NCBI RefSeq assembly: GCF_900101845.1
Contig: NZ_FNAM01000053.1
Coordinates: 1-33,721 of the forward strand
Origin: Sporomusa acidovorans
GTDB lineage: Bacteria > Bacillota > Negativicutes > Sporomusales > Sporomusaceae
DNA length: 33,721 nucleotides
Reading direction: 5' to 3'
The notes below the pieces were generated by a model. The model saw nothing but the letters and a program-made list of their open reading frames with translations. It did no database searches and had not been told where the DNA came from. This document shows positions 14,298-23,537 of this stretch, one piece after another; the stretch's first letter is position 1, and each line of letters opens with the position of its first letter. The translations under genes and the position numbers were made by a program.

Positions 14298-16615
14298 TAA
14301 TCAGTCACCATAGCCGTTTTCAGTACCTCATCCATATGTTCGACCAACACAAAATCAAGACTGCGTTTTACATTGGCAGGAAGCTCATCCAAGTCACGCT
14401 TATTTTCCTTAGGCAGCATGACTTGCTTGATTCCCGCCCGGTGAGCGGCCAATATCTTCTCTTTAATTCCGCCGACAGGCAATACCCGGCCGCGGAGAGT
14501 TATTTCTCCCGTCATAGCCAGCTCACTTTTAATGGGTTTGCCGGTTAAGGCTGAAGCAATCGCGGTAGCCATCGTAATACCGGCTGATGGTCCGTCTTTC
14601 GGAATAGCACCTTCCGGCAAATGGATGTGGATGTCCAGTTTTTCATGGAAATCTTCCTCAATACCCAATTCTTTAGCCCTGGACCGGATATAACTAAACC
14701 CGGCCTGCGCGGATTCTTGCATAACATCACCCAATTGTCCGGTAAGCAGCAATTTACCTTTGCCTTTCATGGTGGAAATTTCCACAGGCAATACATCACC
14801 GCCCACCTCGGTCCAGGCTAAACCGGTAGCTACCCCTACCTGATTGGCTTCTTCGGCATGCGCATGCCGATATTTGGGTTTGCCTAAAAAAGTGTGTAGA
14901 TTTTGCGCTGTAATTTTAATAACAGGACCTTGGTCTTGAACGATCTTACGCGCCACTTTGCGGCATAAATTAGCAATATTCCGCTCCAGATTCCGCACGC
15001 CGGCTTCACGGGTATAATCACGTATTACTTTTTGAATAGTCCCTTCTGAAAATGAAATTTGCTTATCTGTCAAGCCATGATCGCTAACCTGCTTAGGAAT
15101 TAAATAACGTTTGGCAATCTCCGTTTTTTCCTCTTCCGTATACCCGGCAATAGAGATTACTTCCATGCGATCCATAAGCGGCCGTGGAATATTATGCATG
15201 ACATTGGCCGTGACTACCCAAAGCACCCGTGACAGATCATAGGCGATCTCAATATAATGATCACTAAAGCTGTTATTCTGTTCCGGGTCCAGTACTTCCA
15301 GCAAAGCAGACGACGGGTCGCCACGAAAGTCAGCGCTCATTTTATCAATCTCATCAAGAAGAAAAACAGGATTTTTCGAGCCGACTGTACGCATGCCCTG
15401 AATAATACGTCCTGGCAAGGCACCGACATACGTGCGGCGGTGGCCGCGGATTTCAGCTTCATCACGCACTCCGCCTAAGGAGACCCGGACAAATTTACGT
15501 TCCATAGCTCTGGCTATCGAGCGAGCCAGTGAGGTTTTACCAACACCTGGCGGCCCAACAAGGCATAAAATCGGCCCTTTCATTTTTTGAGTAAGTTTTC
15601 GGATGGAGAGGTACTCTAAGATCCGTTCTTTAACCTTTTCCAGTCCATAATGATCTTCATCCAGAATTTTCTCGGCAACATCAATATCCAATCTGTCTTC
15701 GGTTTCAACATTCCAGGGCAGAGCCAGCAACCAGTCCAGATAAGTGCGAATCACGCTGCCTTCCGCCACCATCGGCGGCATTTTCTCCAGCCGGTCAATT
15801 TCTTTATTAATCTTTTCTTCCACTTCTTTAGGGAGATTCTGCTCTTTCACCCGTTGGCGATATTCTTCCACTTCGGCCGTACGGTCATCTTTTTCACCAA
15901 GTTCCTTCTGGATGGCTTTAAGTTGTTCACGCAAATAATATTCTTTCTGAGTCTTCTCCATTTGTTTGCGTACCCGAATATGGATTTTCTTCTCGAGTTC
16001 GAGAATTTCCATTTCACGCCCAAGAATCTCACACAACCGTTCCAGCCGCTCATTAATTTCTACGGCCTCTAATAACGTCTGTTTATCTTCAATTTTTAGT
16101 GCTAAATGACTGGCAATAAGATCTGTCAAACGTCCCGGTTCTTCGACTACAACCACCGAAACCAGCGTTTCCGGCGGAATTTTTTTACTCAACTTAACCC
16201 ACTGTTCAAACTGATTGATTGCCGTCCGGGTGAGCGCCTCAATTTCCGGCGTTTTGGTCTCGACCTCGGAAAATTCACGAATCTGAACTTGATAGTAAGG
16301 TTCTGAACTAATAAATTCTTCTATTGCGCCGCGATGCAAGCCTTCGACTAATACCCGTATCGTGCCTCCGGGCAATTTCAATAATTGTTTGATTTCTGCC
16401 ACAGTACCTACAGAAAAAATATCTTCTGGTTGAGGTGTATCATTTTGAGCATCTTTTTGTGAAGCCAGCATAATTAACCGGTCTTGCACCATTGCTTCCT
16501 CTAAAGCACTAATGGATTTTTCCCGGCCAACATCCAAATGAATAATCATATATGGAAAAACCAAAATGCCTCTCAGCGGTAAAAGTGGTATTGTACGCCG
16601 TTTTTCTGCCAACAT
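14297..16615 (-). CDS. lon: ATP-dependent protease La (LonA)
   Basis: 772-residue full-length LonA. It degrades damaged and regulatory proteins in the cytoplasm. The N-terminal substrate domain begins IPLLPLRGILVFP, a coiled region follows, then the AAA+ module with Walker A GPPGVGKTSLARS near residue 355, Walker B and the GDPSSALLEVLDPEQN segment. The protease domain has catalytic Ser677 in KDGPSAGITMATA and Lys718 in VGGIKEK. ATG 16615, GGGAGG upstream. It lies between lonB and engB with 143 bases to lonB, which contain the lonB terminator and presumably the lon promoter. Confidence 0.97.
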   Translation of the reverse strand: MLAEKRRTIPLLPLRGILVFPYMIIHLDVGREKSISALEEAMVQDRLIMLASQKDAQNDTPQPEDIFSVGTVAEIKQLLKLPGGTIRVLVEGLHRGAIEEFISSEPYYQVQIREFSEVETKTPEIEALTRTAINQFEQWVKLSKKIPPETLVSVVVVEEPGRLTDLIASHLALKIEDKQTLLEAVEINERLERLCEILGREMEILELEKKIHIRVRKQMEKTQKEYYLREQLKAIQKELGEKDDRTAEVEEYRQRVKEQNLPKEVEEKINKEIDRLEKMPPMVAEGSVIRTYLDWLLALPWNVETEDRLDIDVAEKILDEDHYGLEKVKERILEYLSIRKLTQKMKGPILCLVGPPGVGKTSLARSIARAMERKFVRVSLGGVRDEAEIRGHRRTYVGALPGRIIQGMRTVGSKNPVFLLDEIDKMSADFRGDPSSALLEVLDPEQNNSFSDHYIEIAYDLSRVLWVVTANVMHNIPRPLMDRMEVISIAGYTEEEKTEIAKRYLIPKQVSDHGLTDKQISFSEGTIQKVIRDYTREAGVRNLERNIANLCRKVARKIVQDQGPVIKITAQNLHTFLGKPKYRHAHAEEANQVGVATGLAWTEVGGDVLPVEISTMKGKGKLLLTGQLGDVMQESAQAGFSYIRSRAKELGIEEDFHEKLDIHIHLPEGAIPKDGPSAGITMATAIASALTGKPIKSELAMTGEITLRGRVLPVGGIKEKILAAHRAGIKQVMLPKENKRDLDELPANVKRSLDFVLVEHMDEVLKTAMVTD

Positions 16616-16731
16616 TGCTTCCTCCCTTCGGTATCCCTGCGGTTAATTAAGTCATTAACAGTAGTTTCAACACCGCTATATAAAATATTCTGAGTATCTG
16701 CTAAAAATCCTCTTATTTCCCAACAATAACA

Positions 16732-16751
16732 AGCCGGGTAATCACCCGGCT
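16732..16751 (-). terminator. Hairpin terminator after lonB
   Basis: AGCCGGGT (16744-16751 complement) pairs with ACCCGGCT (16732-16739 complement) with a 4-base loop; the minus strand continues TGTTATTGTTG, T-rich but not a clean run. It lies 7 bases past the lonB stop. Confidence 0.7.
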
Positions 16752-16758
16752 AACTGTC

Positions 16759-18453
16759 TTATACTTTTTCAACACCGGCAGCTGCTAAAACCTCCGGCAT
16801 AGTTGCTACGGTATCCGGTTTAAAAGTTTCACTGGGTTTAACCATCGCATAGTGTAACACTTCCTGTAACGTTTCAACCGGAATAACCTCAATCCCCATG
16901 TTTTTATACAATTCCTGCCAATTTTCGCCAGGTATCAGAATACGCCGCGCGCCGGCCTGTTTGGCAGCAGCGACTTTTGCACCAACGCCCCCGACTGGTT
17001 TTACCAGCCCTCTGATCGAGATTTCGCCTGTCATGGCAACGGTATTATCAATAGGGATATTGTTGATTGCCGAGTAAATAGCCGTGGCAACCGTTACCCC
17101 TGCCGAAGGGCCGTCGACAGGAATGCCACCCGGGAAATTCACATGTATGTCATATTTTTGATATTCGATTCCAAACTCTTTGGCCAGCACTGTAAGTACA
17201 TTATCGAGTGATCCCTTCGCCATACTTTTACGCCGCATGGTGCGCCCGGGTGAGCCAATTTCCTCTTCGTCAACAACCCCGGTAACGGTAAGTTTTCCTG
17301 TGCCGTAATGATTAGGAACTGCCGTCACCTCCAGCTCCATAAGCATCCCAATATTGGCACCATAAACAGCTAAGCCGTTTACTACACCAACTTGCGGTTT
17401 AGCCGGAATTTTTTTCTCTGGCCGTGGACTATATTGGCCAAAATTAATCACCCACTCTGCGTCCGCCTGGGTAATAATACGCTCTGTTTTTCCGGCACTT
17501 TGGATAATCCCAATCGCGATTTGAATAATATTTACAGCCTCGCGTCCATTGGTTGCATACCGTTTAATAACCGCTAACGCACCATTATCCAAATTATAAT
17601 TCACTCTTTTAGCGGCATTTAAGGCCACTTTACCAATCTCATCAGGCAGCAGCGGCCGGAAAAAAACTTCCACACAGCGGGAACGGATTGCGGGTGGTAT
17701 ATCCTGCGGCATTCGGGTCGTAGCCCCAATGAGCCGAAAATCTGCCGGCAGGCCATTTTGAAATATGTCGTGAATATGCTGCGGTATATTGGGGTCCTCA
17801 CTATTATAGTACGAACTGTCGAGAAATACCTTACGGTCTTCCAGTACCTTTAATAGTTTATTCATTTGGATATGGTGAAGTTCCCCAATTTCGTCAATAA
17901 ACAGCAAACCGCCATGCGCTTTGGTTACGGCTCCGGCTTTTGGCTGCGGGATACCGGCCATCCCCATTTGGCCTGCACCCTGATAGATAGGGTCGTGTAC
18001 CGTACCAATAAGGGGATCTGCGATTCCCCGCTCATCAAAGCGCGCGGTTGTAGCATCAAGCTCAATAAATTTAGCGGCTGGTTTAAAGGGAGAATAATGG
18101 TTTTGCCTTGCCTCATTTAATACCAGTCGGGCTGCAGCTGTCTTGCCGACTCCGGGTGGGCCATAAATAAGAACATGTTGAGGATTGGCGCCACACAAGG
18201 CTGCGCGCAAAGCTTTTAGTCCTTCTTCTTGTCCAATGATTTCGGAAAAGTCAGTCGGCCGGGTTTTTTCGGCCAGCGGTTCGGTTAAGGAGATTTCCCG
18301 CATTCTCTGCAGTTTATCCATTTCCTTTTTGGATTCACGTTCTACCGCTATCTTATTACCCTGTTGTGATTTAAGCAAATTCCAAAAGTAGAGGCCAATA
18401 ATCACAGCAAAAAACAACTGAATCACACTGATAATATTGACAGCATAATCCAA
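16759..18453 (-). CDS. lonB: Sporulation-type Lon protease LonB
   Basis: About 564 residues; closely similar along its length to Bacillus LonB, a forespore-expressed, membrane-anchored Lon-like protease. An N-terminal membrane helix (IISVIQLFFAVIIGLYFWNLL) is followed by an AAA+ domain with GPPGVGKTAAARLVL, then HGGLLFIDEIGEL and DFRLIGATTRMP, and a C-terminal protease domain with the catalytic serine in DGPSAGVTVATAI and lysine in the VGGVGAKVAAAK region. The frame opens at TTG 18480, but that lies inside the AAGGAGGT site, so I place the start at TTG 18453, about 11 bases after it. The gene suggests a spore former. Confidence 0.93.
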   Translation of the reverse strand: MDYAVNIISVIQLFFAVIIGLYFWNLLKSQQGNKIAVERESKKEMDKLQRMREISLTEPLAEKTRPTDFSEIIGQEEGLKALRAALCGANPQHVLIYGPPGVGKTAAARLVLNEARQNHYSPFKPAAKFIELDATTARFDERGIADPLIGTVHDPIYQGAGQMGMAGIPQPKAGAVTKAHGGLLFIDEIGELHHIQMNKLLKVLEDRKVFLDSSYYNSEDPNIPQHIHDIFQNGLPADFRLIGATTRMPQDIPPAIRSRCVEVFFRPLLPDEIGKVALNAAKRVNYNLDNGALAVIKRYATNGREAVNIIQIAIGIIQSAGKTERIITQADAEWVINFGQYSPRPEKKIPAKPQVGVVNGLAVYGANIGMLMELEVTAVPNHYGTGKLTVTGVVDEEEIGSPGRTMRRKSMAKGSLDNVLTVLAKEFGIEYQKYDIHVNFPGGIPVDGPSAGVTVATAIYSAINNIPIDNTVAMTGEISIRGLVKPVGGVGAKVAAAKQAGARRILIPGENWQELYKNMGIEVIPVETLQEVLHYAMVKPSETFKPDTVATMPEVLAAAGVEKV

Positions 18454-18598
18454 AATGACACGAACCTCCTTCCCGGGCAAAATTAATTGTTTGTTTTATT
18501 TGTAACCATGAATCTAGTATTGGCAATGACCACTATTTTATCCTGGCAAAACCCGGCAAGTTAACTGTAAAACTAAAGCTTGTCCGTCGCTGATCAGC

Positions 18599-18630
18599 AA
18601 AAAAAGAAGCCTGAGCGGCTTCTTTTTTTG
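18599..18630 (-). terminator. Bidirectional-looking intrinsic terminator after clpX
   Basis: AGAAGCC-TGAGC-GGCTTCT (18605-18623) is flanked by A7 on the left and T7 on the right, so the minus strand reads a hairpin then seven T. It lies 9 bases past the clpX stop. Confidence 0.9.
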
Positions 18631-18638
18631 CATTTATT

Positions 18639-19901
18639 TTATGCGGATTCTTCTTTTTTCTTATTTTTTCGTTCGACTGCCACCAGCATTGGTTCTTCCT
18701 TGTTAAGAATAACTTCCGGAGTCACAATGCATTTGGCTATATCGGTACGGGACGGGATATCGTACATAACATTGCGCATGATAGCTTCAATAATTGCCCG
18801 CAGGCCTCTGGCCCCGGTTTTTCGTTTTAAAGCTTCAGCAGCAATTGCCTTCAACGCTTCTTCTTTAAATTCAAGCTGGACATTGTCGATTTCTAAAAAT
18901 TTCTGATACTGTTTCACAAGCGCATTCTTAGGTTCAATGAGAATGCGTACAAGAGCATCTTCATCAAGGGCATCTAGTGTAACAATTACAGGAAGGCGCC
19001 CGACGAATTCGGGAATAAGGCCAAATTTGAGGAGGTCTTCCGGTAATATATTCTTAAGCATTTCCCCGATTTGTTTTTTCTCTTTGCTGCGGATCTCAGC
19101 GCCAAATCCCATAGATTTTTTTCCTGTCCTGGCTCCAATGATTTTATCAATGCCATCAAAGGCGCCGCCGCAAATAAAGAGAATATTGGTGGTATCGATT
19201 TGAATAAACTCCTGATGCGGATGCTTACGTCCCCCTTGCGGCGGAACGCTGGCTACTGTACCCTCTAAAATTTTCAGAAGAGCCTGCTGCACACCTTCAC
19301 CGGAAACATCGCGGGTGATCGAGGGGTTTTCCGACTTACGCGCAATCTTATCGATCTCATCAATGTAAACAATGCCTTTTTCGGCTTTTTCCACATCATA
19401 ATCAGCAGCCTGAATAAGTTTCAGGAGAATGTTTTCCACATCCTCGCCCACATACCCGGCTTCCGTCAATGAAGTGGCGTCCGCTACGGCAAAGGGGACA
19501 TTGAGAATCTTGGCTAAGGTCTGCGCTAAAAGCGTTTTACCGCTGCCAGTCGGCCCAAGCATGACGATGTTAGACTTTTGCAATTCCACATCATCCATTT
19601 TCACCCCGAGATTAATCCGTTTATAATGATTGTACACAGCCACAGCTAGTGATTTTTTAGCTTCCTCCTGGCCTATAACGTACTGGTCAAGGATATCTTT
19701 TATCTCTTTGGGCTTGGGAACATCTCTGAGTTCGACATCCATGTCCTCGCTTAGTTCCTCTTCAATGATTTCATTGCAGAGTTCTATGCATTCATCACAG
19801 ATATATACTCCTGGCCCGGCAACAAGCTTTTTAACTTGTTCTTGCAGTTTACCGCAAAAAGAACACTTCAGTTGACCCCTGTCATCACCGAATTTCAACA
19901 T
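18639..19901 (-). CDS. clpX: ClpX ATPase subunit of ClpXP
   Basis: 420-residue unfoldase that feeds substrates to ClpP. The N-terminal zinc-binding domain has Cys13, Cys16, Cys35 and Cys38 (CSFCGK, CDECIELC). Walker A GPTGSGKT is at 116-123, Walker B VYIDEIDKI follows, and the RKSENPSITRDVSGEGVQQALLK and GGAFDGID segments are characteristic. ATG 19901. It is 12 bases after clpP in the same direction and ends at a strong terminator. Confidence 0.98.
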   Translation of the reverse strand: MLKFGDDRGQLKCSFCGKLQEQVKKLVAGPGVYICDECIELCNEIIEEELSEDMDVELRDVPKPKEIKDILDQYVIGQEEAKKSLAVAVYNHYKRINLGVKMDDVELQKSNIVMLGPTGSGKTLLAQTLAKILNVPFAVADATSLTEAGYVGEDVENILLKLIQAADYDVEKAEKGIVYIDEIDKIARKSENPSITRDVSGEGVQQALLKILEGTVASVPPQGGRKHPHQEFIQIDTTNILFICGGAFDGIDKIIGARTGKKSMGFGAEIRSKEKKQIGEMLKNILPEDLLKFGLIPEFVGRLPVIVTLDALDEDALVRILIEPKNALVKQYQKFLEIDNVQLEFKEEALKAIAAEALKRKTGARGLRAIIEAIMRNVMYDIPSRTDIAKCIVTPEVILNKEEPMLVAVERKNKKKEESA

Positions 19902-19913
19902 ATTACCACCTCT

Positions 19914-20519
19914 CTACTTGGGAGTCTCCTTGTGTCTGTCACCCCGCACAACGACTGCATCAATGAGGCCGTATTCTTTAGCTTGCTCACTGGACATGAA
20001 GAAGTCCCGTTCGGTATCATTTTGGATTTTTTCCATTGGCTGGCCAGTATGGTGAACCAGAATACCGTTTATGTGTTCCCGCATGCGAAGAATTTCCCGT
20101 GCGTGAATTTCTATGTCAGTAGCTTGACCCTGAGCACCACCAAGTGGCTGATGAATCATAATCCTAGAATTGGGCAACGCATAGCGTTTTCCCTTGGCAC
20201 CGGCGGCAAGCAGTACCGCACCGGCACTGGCGGCCTGCCCCATGCAAGTGGTCGTAACATCTGGTTTGACATATTGCATGGTGTCATACATAGCCATAGC
20301 AGCCGTAACTACGCCCCCAGGACTATTGATGTATACATGAATATCCTTTTCAGGGTCTTCGGATTCCAAAAACAGCAATTGCGCGATAAACAAATTGGCC
20401 ACATTGTCGTCAATAGGCCCACCAATAAATACAATACGGTCTTTTAACAGTCGCGAGTAAATATCATAAGCCCGCTCACCACGGTTAGACTGCTCTACTA
20501 CAATTGGCACATAGGGCAT
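19914..20519 (-). CDS. clpP: ClpP protease subunit
   Basis: 201-residue serine peptidase that forms the ClpXP/ClpAP chamber. Catalytic residues fall in the usual places: Ser98 in GQAASAG, His123 in MIHQPLGG and Asp172 in DTERDFFM. INSPGG, which lines the oxyanion hole, is at 64-69. ATG 20519. It lies 22 bases after tig and 12 before clpX. Confidence 0.98.
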   Translation of the reverse strand: MPYVPIVVEQSNRGERAYDIYSRLLKDRIVFIGGPIDDNVANLFIAQLLFLESEDPEKDIHVYINSPGGVVTAAMAMYDTMQYVKPDVTTTCMGQAASAGAVLLAAGAKGKRYALPNSRIMIHQPLGGAQGQATDIEIHAREILRMREHINGILVHHTGQPMEKIQNDTERDFFMSSEQAKEYGLIDAVVVRGDRHKETPK

Positions 20520-20541
20520 GACAAATCACCTCAAACTCTAA

Positions 20542-21831
20542 TTATTTTTTAACTACATTCTCCATTATAAACTCAACAGCTTTTTTACGCAAAACCGACT
20601 CCTGGAGAGCTTGGAAGCGACCGGTTTGACGGATGACTTTAAAAATTTCTTCTACTGTAGTTTGATAATTCGCCGCCATTGTCGCAACTTCCTGCTCCAT
20701 TTCTTCAGGTGTAGCAGTAATATTCTCCATCTTTACAATAGCTTCCAAAACTAAATCAGTCTTGACATTGTACAAGGCGGATTCACGGTAATTGTTACGC
20801 AAAGCTTCCATATCCATTTTAGTATATTCAAGATATTTATCAAGTTTCATACCACGCTGTTGCAGGTTGATGTCAAAATCCTGAATCATATTGTCTATTT
20901 GGTTTTCAACCATGATTTCAGGAATATCGACTTGCGCATTATCAACTACTGTTTTAATAACGGCAGTGCGAAAATCCCGGTCTGCTTTGGCACTTGCAGC
21001 CTGTTCTAGCTTATTCTTAATATCGGCTTTTAATTCCGCCAATGTATCAAAATCGCTTGTTTCTTTGGCAAAATCATCATCAAGTTCCGGCATTTCCTTA
21101 CGTTTAATATCATAAACCTTAACAGTAAACAGCGCTTCTTTACCAGCCAATTCAGCAACAAAGTATTCTTCAGGGAAAGTAACTTTTACTTCCCTTTCTT
21201 CACCGGATTTGGCACCAATCAACTGATCTTCGAAACCAGGAATAAAACTGCCTGAGCCAATTTCTAAAGGATAACTCTTGCCTTCCCCGCCTTCAAAGGG
21301 AACGCCATCAATAAAGCCTTTAAAATCAATAATTGCCAAATCACCTTGCTTGAGTTCGGCATCTTCAACTACAATCATTTTTGCATTGCGGTTGCGGCTT
21401 TTCTCAAGTTCGGCATCCACATCGGCATCGGTAATTTCACTAACGTTTTTTTCTACAGTAACCTCTTTATATTGACCTAAAGTTACTTCAGGCTTTTTTA
21501 CAACAGTAGCCTTAAATACCAACGGCTCGTCTTCATTTAAAGTAACCACTTCTATCTCCGGACGACCAACAGGGTCGATTGCTTGTTCTTCAAGCGCTTT
21601 GGCATAAGCCTCTGGCGCGAGGATTTCAAATGCCTCATCGAGCAACGCCTCTTTACCGAGACGCATTTCTACGACTTTGCGCGGTGCTTTACCTTTACGA
21701 AAGCCGGGAATGTTGACTTGATTAGCGAGTTTGCGGTAAGCCTTTTCAAGAGCTTTTGTTACCTCTGTTTGGGGTATTTCAAGATTGAGCACCGTTTTAT
21801 GATTGTCTATTCTTTCCGCTGTAACCTTCAT
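20542..21831 (-). CDS. tig: Trigger factor
   Basis: 429-residue ribosome-bound chaperone with peptidyl-prolyl isomerase activity. The ribosome-docking signature GFRKGKAP is at residues 43-50; the FKBP-like domain spans about 150-240 (DFKGFIDGVPFEGGEG, IPGFEDQLIGAKSGEE); the rest is the helical chaperone domain. ATG 21831 has AAGGAGGA upstream. The leader from the proposed promoter is about 165 bases, longer than most here. First gene of tig-clpP-clpX. Confidence 0.97.
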   Translation of the reverse strand: MKVTAERIDNHKTVLNLEIPQTEVTKALEKAYRKLANQVNIPGFRKGKAPRKVVEMRLGKEALLDEAFEILAPEAYAKALEEQAIDPVGRPEIEVVTLNEDEPLVFKATVVKKPEVTLGQYKEVTVEKNVSEITDADVDAELEKSRNRNAKMIVVEDAELKQGDLAIIDFKGFIDGVPFEGGEGKSYPLEIGSGSFIPGFEDQLIGAKSGEEREVKVTFPEEYFVAELAGKEALFTVKVYDIKRKEMPELDDDFAKETSDFDTLAELKADIKNKLEQAASAKADRDFRTAVIKTVVDNAQVDIPEIMVENQIDNMIQDFDINLQQRGMKLDKYLEYTKMDMEALRNNYRESALYNVKTDLVLEAIVKMENITATPEEMEQEVATMAANYQTTVEEIFKVIRQTGRFQALQESVLRKKAVEFIMENVVKK

Positions 21832-22003
21832 TTATGTATTTCCTCCTTATGAAATTAACTGCTGACACAGCTTATAACTGTCAACATAGCCCTTACAACA
21901 GTATTCCCATTATTGACATAAATTTAATGGTTTCTTAGCATAAGCATTATTTTTTGTTATTTTTTTCGGCCAGACCACAAATTGCAGCAATGTCATGCAT
22001 AAT

Positions 22004-22032
22004 ATCATACCACAATTAAAAACCAAAGACAA
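22004..22032 (-). promoter_or_regulatory. Sigma-A-type promoter for tig
   Basis: Minus strand -35 TTGTCT (22027-22032), a 17-base spacer, and -10 TATGAT (22004-22009) preceded by TGG, which gives an extended -10. It is followed by a leader of about 165 bases to tig, with an imperfect inverted repeat near 21860-21886 in it. Confidence 0.6.
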
Positions 22033-22041
22033 GATATGCGC

Positions 22042-22073
22042 AAAAAACCCAGCAGATTATGCTGGGTTTTTTT
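22042..22073 (-). terminator. Intrinsic terminator after tRNA-Gly
   Basis: AACCCAGCA-GATTA-TGCTGGGTT (22046-22068) with A-rich flank on the left (T-run on the minus strand) and T7 on the right. It lies 4 bases past the tRNA 3' end on the minus strand and could also work in the other direction. Confidence 0.9.
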
Positions 22074-22076
22074 ACA

Positions 22077-22151
22077 TGGAGCGGAAAACGAGATTCGAAC
22101 TCGCGACCCTCGCCTTGGCAAGGCGATGCTCTACCACTGAGCTACTTCCGC
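22077..22151 (-). tRNA. tRNA-Gly (anticodon GCC)
   Basis: 75 bases, minus strand, with encoded CCA. Acceptor GCGGAAG/TTTCCGC, D arm GCTC/GAGC, anticodon stem TCGCC/GGCGA with loop TTGCCAA (anticodon GCC at 22117-22119), T loop TTCGAAT. No intron or odd base. It has its own consensus promoter and terminator, so it is a single-gene unit. Confidence 0.98.
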
Positions 22152-22173
22152 GTATGTTTTAACGACAAAATTG

Positions 22174-22202
22174 ATTATATCTGATAAAAACGTTTTTGTC
22201 AA
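22174..22202 (-). promoter_or_regulatory. Consensus promoter for tRNA-Gly
   Basis: Minus strand -35 TTGACA (22197-22202), exactly 17 bases, -10 TATAAT (22174-22179). It drives the tRNA, whose 5' end lies 22 bases downstream. Confidence 0.9.
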
Positions 22203-22225
22203 CATAGGTTTAGGATTATCGGAAA

Positions 22226-22255
22226 CTGACACCTGGCATCCGACCTGCATATTAT
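22226..22255 (+). promoter_or_regulatory. Probable promoter for the radical SAM/peptide operon
   Basis: Plus strand -35 CTGACA (22226-22231), an 18-base spacer, -10 TATTAT (22250-22255). A start of transcription near 22262 would exclude the in-frame ATG at 22254 and gives a leader of about 37 bases to the TTG start at 22299. Confidence 0.55.
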
Positions 22256-22298
22256 GTATAAACCCCTAACAATTGTTGCCGCAAAGGAGGTTGATCTG

Positions 22299-23534
22299 TT
22301 GTATTATTCCTTAAAAGAAGAATGTATTTTAGTCGAGGGAAAGCTCCGTGGAGCTATCTATGATTTTGCTTCCGGCCGGGTATACTCCGTAAATCATGGA
22401 GCGGTTGAATTTTTAAAAGCCTGTCAGGACAGCAATTTGGAAGATTTTTTAGATATAACCCTTAAGGAAAATGAGCGTTTTTTATCTTTTCTTGATACTT
22501 TGACAACAAAAGGCTTGGGAGCTTTCTATTATGGCAAGCAAGCCGCCAAACAACGTTCCCTTCCCTGCAAGCCGCCCAAACTGGAATATGTATGGTTCGA
22601 GCTTACCTCCACCTGCAATAACCGTTGCTTGCATTGCTATTCGGCCAGCAGTCCGGAGGTACCTGCCGGCTCACTACCACACAGTCGCTGGCTTGAACTA
22701 ATAACAGAAGCGCGCCAGGAGGGCGCTTCCGGACTCCAGCTCATTGGCGGTGAACCCTTACTTTATCCCAAATGGCGGGAACTGGTCCTCAAGGCACGTG
22801 AAGAAAATTACGAGTTAATTGAAATTTTTACAAATGCCACACTGATCAATGATGACTGTGTCAAATTTTTTAAAGAACATAACGTCTCTATCGCTACCAC
22901 AATCTATGCGGATAATGCCGCAACACACGATAAAATAACCCTTCATCCCGGTAGCTTTGAGAAAACCATGACTGCCATAAATAAAATTCTGGCTGAGAAC
23001 ATTCCACTTCGCATAGCCTCAATTATTATGAAAGCCAACGAGAATGAAGCCGAAAATATTATGAAACTATGCACACGGCTAGGGGTGGAAGCTACACCAC
23101 CGGATGTTGTGCGGCCTACAGGCCGCGGCAATGACCAGCAGTTATTGCCTCAAGTCTACACAAAACCGCCCATCAAGCCGCCTTTTTTTACCGATCCTGA
23201 ATCCTTCCTGAATGCACAAAGCTTTCATAGCTGCCTAGCCGGCCGCCTAGCGATAACGGCCACCGGCGATGTGATCCCCTGCATTTTTGCCCGTGAGCAA
23301 ATTTGCGGAAATATTCTAAGTTCAGATCTCCATACGATCCTTAACGGCCAACCGCTAAAAAACTGTTGGCAAACAACTAAAGACAGGATTACTAAATGTC
23401 AGGACTGCGAGTACCGTTACGCTTGCCCTGATTGCCGTCCCCTTGCCCAAAACCAAGATCCTCAAAATTCCTGGAACGCCCCCCCTGCTGATTGCTCTTA
23501 TAACCCTTATACCGGAAGTTGGGAGGATGATTAA
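22299..23534 (+). CDS. Radical SAM/SPASM peptide maturase
   Basis: 411-residue radical SAM enzyme, probably modifying the Cys-rich peptide encoded next. An N-terminal region of about 90 residues (pattern VEGKLRGAIYDFASGRVYSVN) resembles the leader-facing segments of SPASM peptide maturases. The SAM [4Fe-4S] site is Cys106-x3-Cys110-x2-Cys113 (CNNRCLHC), followed by GGEP at 150-153. The C-terminal SPASM domain has Cys312, a GX4C at Cys328 (GDVIPC), Cys336, then Cys367-x2-Cys370-x5-Cys376-x2-Cys379 and Cys399, enough for two auxiliary clusters. Start: TTG 22299 follows AAAGGAGG by 8 bases; ATG 22254 overlaps the promoter -10. No protease or exporter is adjacent. Thioether formation is one possible reaction; not shown. 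Confidence 0.88.
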   Translation: MYYSLKEECILVEGKLRGAIYDFASGRVYSVNHGAVEFLKACQDSNLEDFLDITLKENERFLSFLDTLTTKGLGAFYYGKQAAKQRSLPCKPPKLEYVWFELTSTCNNRCLHCYSASSPEVPAGSLPHSRWLELITEARQEGASGLQLIGGEPLLYPKWRELVLKAREENYELIEIFTNATLINDDCVKFFKEHNVSIATTIYADNAATHDKITLHPGSFEKTMTAINKILAENIPLRIASIIMKANENEAENIMKLCTRLGVEATPPDVVRPTGRGNDQQLLPQVYTKPPIKPPFFTDPESFLNAQSFHSCLAGRLAITATGDVIPCIFAREQICGNILSSDLHTILNGQPLKNCWQTTKDRITKCQDCEYRYACPDCRPLAQNQDPQNSWNAPPADCSYNPYTGSWEDD

Positions 23535-23537
23535 AAT

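Noticed and set aside
22254..22298. ATG start of the radical SAM gene at 22254
   Set aside because: It overlaps the proposed -10 and has no ribosome site, while TTG 22299 follows AAAGGAGG at 8 bases.
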